A stretch of DNA of 64,000 nucleotides from Sipunculus nudus. Taxonomy: Eukaryota > Annelida > Sipuncula > Golfingiida > Sipunculidae. Below the pieces are notes generated by a model. That model saw only the letters and a program-made list of their open reading frames with translations, was not told the origin of the DNA and did not search any database. A program made the translations under genes and the position numbers. Each line of letters opens with the position of its first letter. Position 1 is the stretch's first letter. The stretch covers positions 51,099,676 through 51,163,675 of the forward strand of contig CM049316.1 in the NCBI GenBank assembly GCA_026874595.1. Direction: 5' to 3'. Below, in pieces: positions 59,581 through 64,000 of this stretch.

Positions 59581-59890
59581 AATTTAAATAGATACTGTGA
59601 AGCGGAACTGAAGTGTGCCTGTCTGAAAACATACCATTAACAAGTGCATGTGCACCAGTAAAGGACCTATTAGAAAATGGCAGTGTTTGCTAACAAGAGA
59701 GTCTGGCCTGAACCAGTGCCCCTCAAATTCTAATAGGGGTAGAATCTGAAAAATCACTTGAAAGTGATACAAAACCATCATGTATGAATGGCTCAAATAA
59801 CTCCATTTCAGAGTCAGGAGAGGAATCTACTACCTCAGCTTCATCAAACAAAGTGACAGTGTCAGTCATAAACTCTTTCTCAGAGTCATT
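59581..59890 (-). pseudogene. aspartic protease remnant, active site lost
   Basis: The order HDGFVSLSSD, the position of the D-T/S-G motif, then SNRSFTGAHALVNG is visible across two frames. At 59701-59726 the motif reads GTGSG in one frame, so the catalytic Asp is replaced, and the neighbouring frame is closed by stops. The protease is therefore dead. Confidence 0.6.
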
Positions 59891-60299
59891 TAAGGAATCT
59901 CCATCCTATTTATCATCAAACTCCTCATGGAGAGTCAACAGAGGAATTTTCCTCAGCAGAAACAAACTTCTGTTTGTCATAAATGACCTGGCCTCATTTG
60001 AAATACTCTCGCAAGAGTCATAAAAGGCCTTAGCCTTATCCAGAGAATACTCCTCACAGGAGTCTTGAAAGGACCTAGCCTTATTTAATTCCTCGCAGGC
60101 ATCAACTGAGGTTTTTACCCCGCAAGTTACGGATTCTTCTTTGGATTTAGAAGGCACGTGGGCCTTTGTAGCATCAAACGCTTTATTGGAGTCAATAAAG
60201 GAGTTGTACCCCTTATTTACATGAAAAGAGCCTGGCTCTTGTACTATGCTATGCATAGATTTTGAAACAAACCCAGAAGGTTTGCTATTTGGTTTATTT
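59891..60299 (-). pseudogene. gag-protease spacer with tandem peptide repeats
   Basis: An open frame (59906-60256) contains three adjacent units of 14-16 residues related to DSCEE..KARSF: one with CEELNKARSFQ, one DSCEEYSLDKAKAFY, one DSCESISNEARSFM. Similar text continues in another frame toward 59800. The stretch is acidic. I know no function for it; expansion of a short coding repeat is the simplest reading. Confidence 0.5.
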
Positions 60300-61469
60300 G
60301 CAAGTTTCCAGCAGTCAGATATTAGATGACCTTCCTTCTAGCAGTAATTACAGATTTTCTTTGAAAATGACTGGTCTTTGTTGGACTTAGACACAGTGGA
60401 CGTGGACTGAGATGTAGCAATGGACTCTGCTGAACTATCAGGACTACTAATACTGGGTTACAGCGCTTTAAACTTCTTTTGACCATACTGATTTACATTC
60501 TTGTTTATGAATGACTGGTTTGATTTGCTAGTAAAGGACATTTTGTGTGTTAATGAATAATCATCAGCTAATTGAGCACCAATGTCAAGTGTTTCAGGCC
60601 TTTTCTGATCGAGAGAAGTTTTAACATCTGCGTTAATGCAGCGCTTAAATTCTTCAAGCAAAATCAACTGGTGCAAATTGTCATAATCTTTCATTACATT
60701 TTTAGAACTACACCAACGATCAAACAACTGCTCTTTTGTCCTAGCAAATTCCACATAGGTCTGTTCTTTGCGCTTTTCCCAATTTCTGAATTTCTGGCGG
60801 TAAGCCTCCCAAACTAACTCATAACCTTTTAGGATTAACCATTTTACCAGGTCATAGTCAGCAGCAGCTTCTACTGAAAGCTCTGTATAAATTTCTCTGG
60901 CCTTGCCAGTCAATACACTTTATAACAGCAGAGTCCAATTTTCCTTAGGCCATTTTAAATGTTCAGCTACCTTCTCAAAGTGTAAGAAATATTTATCAAC
61001 CTCTTTTTCTTGAAAAGGTGGGACAAGTCTAATGTGTTTAGTAACATCAAAACTGTGAGTTGAGGCAGCACTTAGACTATGTTCTAGTTTAAGTCTTTCT
61101 AACTCCAGTCGTTTTAACTCAATTTCTTTTTCTTTTTCTAGTCTTTCTCTTTCTATTTCTTTTTCTAGTCTTTCTCTTTCTAACCATTCTTCCCTCTCTT
61201 TTTATGCTAGCTCAAGTTGCATTTCCAACTTTTTCAATTCTAATTGCATAGCAAGGCTGTCATTTTTTTATGTTTCACTTCAGTGTCTTCAATTAAACCT
61301 TTGCTAACCAGATATTGCATGATTCTAGCAATGATATCAGGCTTTCTCAAAGCTTTTTTCACACTTAGCCCTAAGTGTTGTCCCAAACGCAACAACTTTT
61401 CTTTGGCAATTGTTCAAGTTGATCAGGGTCGGGATCGTCAACAAATGTCTCAGGTTTGAAATCTGCCAT
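60300..61469 (-). pseudogene. gag remnant: coiled coil, SCAN-like domain, CCHC knuckle
   Basis: The start ATG at 61467-61469 opens MADFKPETFVDDPDPDQLEQ. A frameshift follows near 61405. A long Glu/Arg/Lys/Leu coiled-coil stretch (about 61080-61215) contains a stop near 61204. The core reads FEKVAEHLKWPKENW, a stop near 60920, then LTGKAREIYTELS and QTYVEFARTKEQLFDRWCSS, typical of the SCAN-like gag of this group. A zinc knuckle C-X2-C-X4-H-X4-C lies at 60312-60353 with a TAG stop inside it (60338-60340). Confidence 0.8.
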
Positions 61470-61611
61470 GTTAAGATGTCAAAACAATAACAAAAAACCA
61501 CTGAGAGAAATCCTGTAAACAATGTACTGTAAACAATATGTAATCTTGTAAACAATGTATGATAAAACAATGTCCAGGTCAAGGACTAATAAATTGTCAA
61601 AAATTTTAATC

Positions 61612-61634
61612 ATCTCAGACGAGCACCAATTTTA
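61612..61634 (-). promoter_or_regulatory. candidate primer binding site
   Basis: Minus-strand text just after the 5' LTR reads TAAAATTGGTGCTCGTCTGA followed by GATG. The part TGGTGCTCGTCTGAG begins with the TGG expected for pairing with a tRNA CCA end and resembles the tRNA-Pro type site with mismatches, but lies six bases from the LTR edge. The primer identity is uncertain. Confidence 0.4.
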
Positions 61635-61703
61635 TGTTATGGAACCTAATATAAACAGATCACGTATGCCTGATGAACACAAATTTTGTAATGGAGATAA
61701 AAA
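61635..61703 (-). repeat. 5' LTR fragment of the retrotransposon
   Basis: TGTTATGGAACCTAATATAA and the following 48 bp match the start of the LTR at 55200. The match is cut in an A run by element A9. The rest of this LTR is not seen in the window. Confidence 0.75.
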
Positions 61704-63341
61704 ACAAGGGACCTATGGGTCACTGTGCTCAGCTGACGTTAACCTTGAAGGTAAAAATCTAAAATAATATCTAATGGAGATAAAGTGTAAGAGGAAGAGG
61801 TAAAAAAGGCCATGGTTGGTTTATATGATTGGTTTGTATTGATGAGCAAGAAATTGTTGCAAAAAATATTTTGTGACCTGACCATGTTTCCTAATGTTGA
61901 AACTAAAGCATGTGAGCAGTTTGTGAACAAATGATCTGTAATATTACCATGATCATTTATTGGTTTTTCGATTAACTGTTGACATTTCAGTAGTTTACAC
62001 ATTTGTTCAATTGAATCTATTTTTTTGTATAATATATATTATTAAATATATATGTATTTTTTTATGAAATGTATACAGTTGAAATATAGCTAATTAACAA
62101 CATAAAATATGGCAAACAAAGCCTGATCTCAAATTCTGCTGAGGCAGGAAAATAATGAACAAATGTTTGTATAAAATCCTGATTTTTTTATCACATCAAT
62201 TATTTTCTAATTTAAGTTTATATTTCTATACATTTCCAATTTAACATATGTATCTGAATATAAAAGTTGATTCATAATTCTCAATTGCATCATCATAAAT
62301 CTCAATCTTGTCAGATAACCCCACATCATGCATACAAATGTTTATTTATTTTTTACCACAAAAATATATCTTTTAAATCTGCAAAACAATAAATATCTAA
62401 AAATAATACTTGATTTATATTTCACAATTTTTAATTGTGTCTTTATTTATCCATAATGTGCTTCATATTTCATAATAATTTAAGCATACTGATGGGTTCA
62501 TTTATATTTGTTAAAATCATTTAAAAGAAAATTGATTTCTTTAAAAATGCTACATTACACAACATTGCATCTTCTGGATTACACCTTGAATTATTTTTTC
62601 AAGGAAAGTTTTTGCATATCAGAGTGGAAACAGCATTACAATTAAGGAGATACAGTGAAAACAATAACAATTACTGCATAACACTTAGTGGGTTGGGTTT
62701 GCCAGGGGGGGGGGGGGGTGATTGGGGTGGTGATATGAGAATAACTGTACACCTGTCACAGCAGGGGATCTCCCAGTGACTGTAACAAATCAGAAACCCT
62801 AGCATAGCTGACTTCCAGTGACCTGGAGTGGGACCCTGCATCTGTAATCAAAGCAAGTGACTACAGAAAAAAAAATCAATAACTAGCTAAATTTTCAAGC
62901 TTTTATTTTCAAATTTCAGATTTAGACAAACTAAATATTTATGTTTACATGCTGTGAAAATTAAATCAATGGTGCTTACAGGAAAAAAACGTGCCATGGT
63001 CAAAGTTGGGCAAAATTTAAGGTACTGATTTTTTTTTATGCTAATAACTTAAAAAATTTACAAAATTCAGATCTGATTTTGGGTAAATAATTGAATCTTA
63101 ATTAAACATAGTTATATACTTGAGAAAATAGACTCTAGTTTCAAAATTTTTTATGTTAAGTGAGTTATTATTTTTCCTGATTTTTTACAAAGTCCATTAT
63201 GTTTGGGCCCATAACTTAAAGAATTTATACTTTATAGACTTAATTTCTGGCTTGTACATAGGAACTATATAGAGGAATATTTATGGTAAATATGAGGAAA
63301 AACAGATGAGTGGTTTTGATATTAGGCAGTCCTGAAGTGTG
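61704..63341 (+). mobile_element. family A copy A9, short subfamily, right end missing
   Basis: It starts ACAAGGGACCTATGGGTCAC with TGTGCTCAGCTGACG and follows A2 almost base for base, including AGAGGAAGAGGTAA and the G tract at 62706-62718. It stops after CAGTCCTGAAGTGTGAAA, about 300 bp before the expected hairpin, where F-type text begins. Confidence 0.75.
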
Positions 63342-64000
63342 AAAGTTCTCAAAAACAGAAAAAAAAAAATCGTAAAAAATTGAAAAATACAGATGGCGCC
63401 ACCTACATTCACAATCACGCTGCAGACATCCATGCTTATATCTCCAGACTTGTTTGACCAATAAGGAAAAATTTTTTTACACAAATGTAGCCCTTGGATA
63501 GCTTTATAACATACACAAAAATGGTGGCGCCACTTGTAGCCATTTTTGCACAGCGTCCATCTGTTTGTCCGCCTTGGGTTAAAATCACTCATATCTCTGC
63601 AGTGGTTTAACCAAATTACCCGAAATTTGGCATGTGTATACATCCAACATAGCTTTCTTGATTTTATGACAGGTGGCACCACCTACATTCACGTTCAAGC
63701 TGCAGACATCCATGATTATATCTCTGGACTCATTAGACCAATCAGGAAAAAAAAATTTACATAAATGTAGCCCCTTGGATAGCTTTTTAACATACACAAA
63801 AATGGTGGTGCCACCTGTAGCCATTTTTGCACAGCTTCCATCTGTTTGTCTGCCTTGGGTTAAAATCACTCATATCTCTGCAGTGGTTTGACCAAATTAC
63901 CTGTAATTTGGCATTCGTATACATCCTGGATAGCTTTCTTGATTTTATGGCAGGTGGCGCCAGCTTCATTAACGTTCACGCTGCAGACATCAATGCTTAT
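63342..64000 (+). mobile_element. F scrap joined to family B fragment B6
   Basis: 63342-63394 is F unit text (TTCTCAAAAACAGAAAAAAA, ATTGAAAAATACAG). At GATGGCGCCACC (63393-63404) the text changes to the B array, CTACATTCAC.. GCTGCAGACATCC, and continues to the window edge with near-palindromes at 63524, 63673, 63806 and 63953. B units here contain ATATCTCTGCAGTGGTTTGACC. Neither B end is in view. Confidence 0.6.

Larger units (their letters stand above)
55200..61703 (-). mobile_element. Ty3/gypsy-type LTR retrotransposon, Gmr1-like gene order, decayed
   Basis: Order on the minus strand is partial 5' LTR, primer site, gag, protease, integrase, reverse transcriptase, RNase H, polypurine tract, 3' LTR. 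Integrase upstream of reverse transcriptase is unusual for Ty3/gypsy-like elements and is the mark of the Gmr1-like group. Stops and frameshifts occur in every domain, so it is inactive. It entered F2 at ..GCATTAGTTCT. Its right (5') LTR is cut after 68 bp by A9, so no target duplication can be checked. Confidence 0.8.

Noticed and set aside
1-64000. Functional tRNA or rRNA genes
   Set aside because: No complete cloverleaf or rRNA-like conserved stretch was found; the only tRNA-like text (40985-41050) lacks an acceptor stem.

Overview
The window looks like AT-rich genomic DNA of a marine invertebrate, most plausibly a bivalve mollusc. That call is inference. It rests on dense non-autonomous repeats with internal tandem arrays and palindromic ends (resembling the DINE/HINE and bivalve pearl/CvA classes) and on a degenerate Ty3/gypsy-type LTR retrotransposon. 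I find no intact host gene, rRNA, tRNA gene or CRISPR array. Nearly all 64 kb is mobile DNA inserted into mobile DNA. Most short open frames are translations of repeats.

Family names are mine. A, C, D and F share one terminal plan as written: ACAAG, then a short palindrome, then an inverted-repeat module at the left end; the same module reversed, then CTAAAA, at the right end. Family B has Helitron-like ends (TTG[T/C]AT.. on one side; hairpin plus CTAG on the other) and sits between A and T with no target duplication. Family H is a 7.5 kb foldback element with 1.1 kb inverted arms and an AAAAAT duplication. Families B, C, D and F all carry the palindrome GGTGGCGCCACC inside their internal repeats; I count 31 exact copies by hand.

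Layout: 1-1340 is unassigned, possibly host. 1341-11645 is A copies nested in A, with tandem duplications. 11646-13261 is low-copy sequence with a plausible TATA/octamer promoter and an ORF interrupted at 13262 by C1 (13262-18038); the flank resumes at 18039. 18703-32981 is A4, a rearranged and partly inverted block (C, B, A, and D containing B2), A6 and the F1 array. 33107-55199 is the deepest nest: F2 holds C4, which holds B4 and C5; C5 holds an inverted-arm unit G, which holds B5, which holds H, which holds A8. 55200-61703 is a decayed minus-strand LTR retrotransposon whose integrase lies upstream of reverse transcriptase (Gmr1-like order); it is itself hit by a hAT-type MITE and by A9. 63342-64000 is F scrap and a B copy.

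The main interest is the nest itself. Clean joins let one read target sites, element ends and relative ages from a single locus, and one 12-bp palindrome is shared by otherwise different element families.
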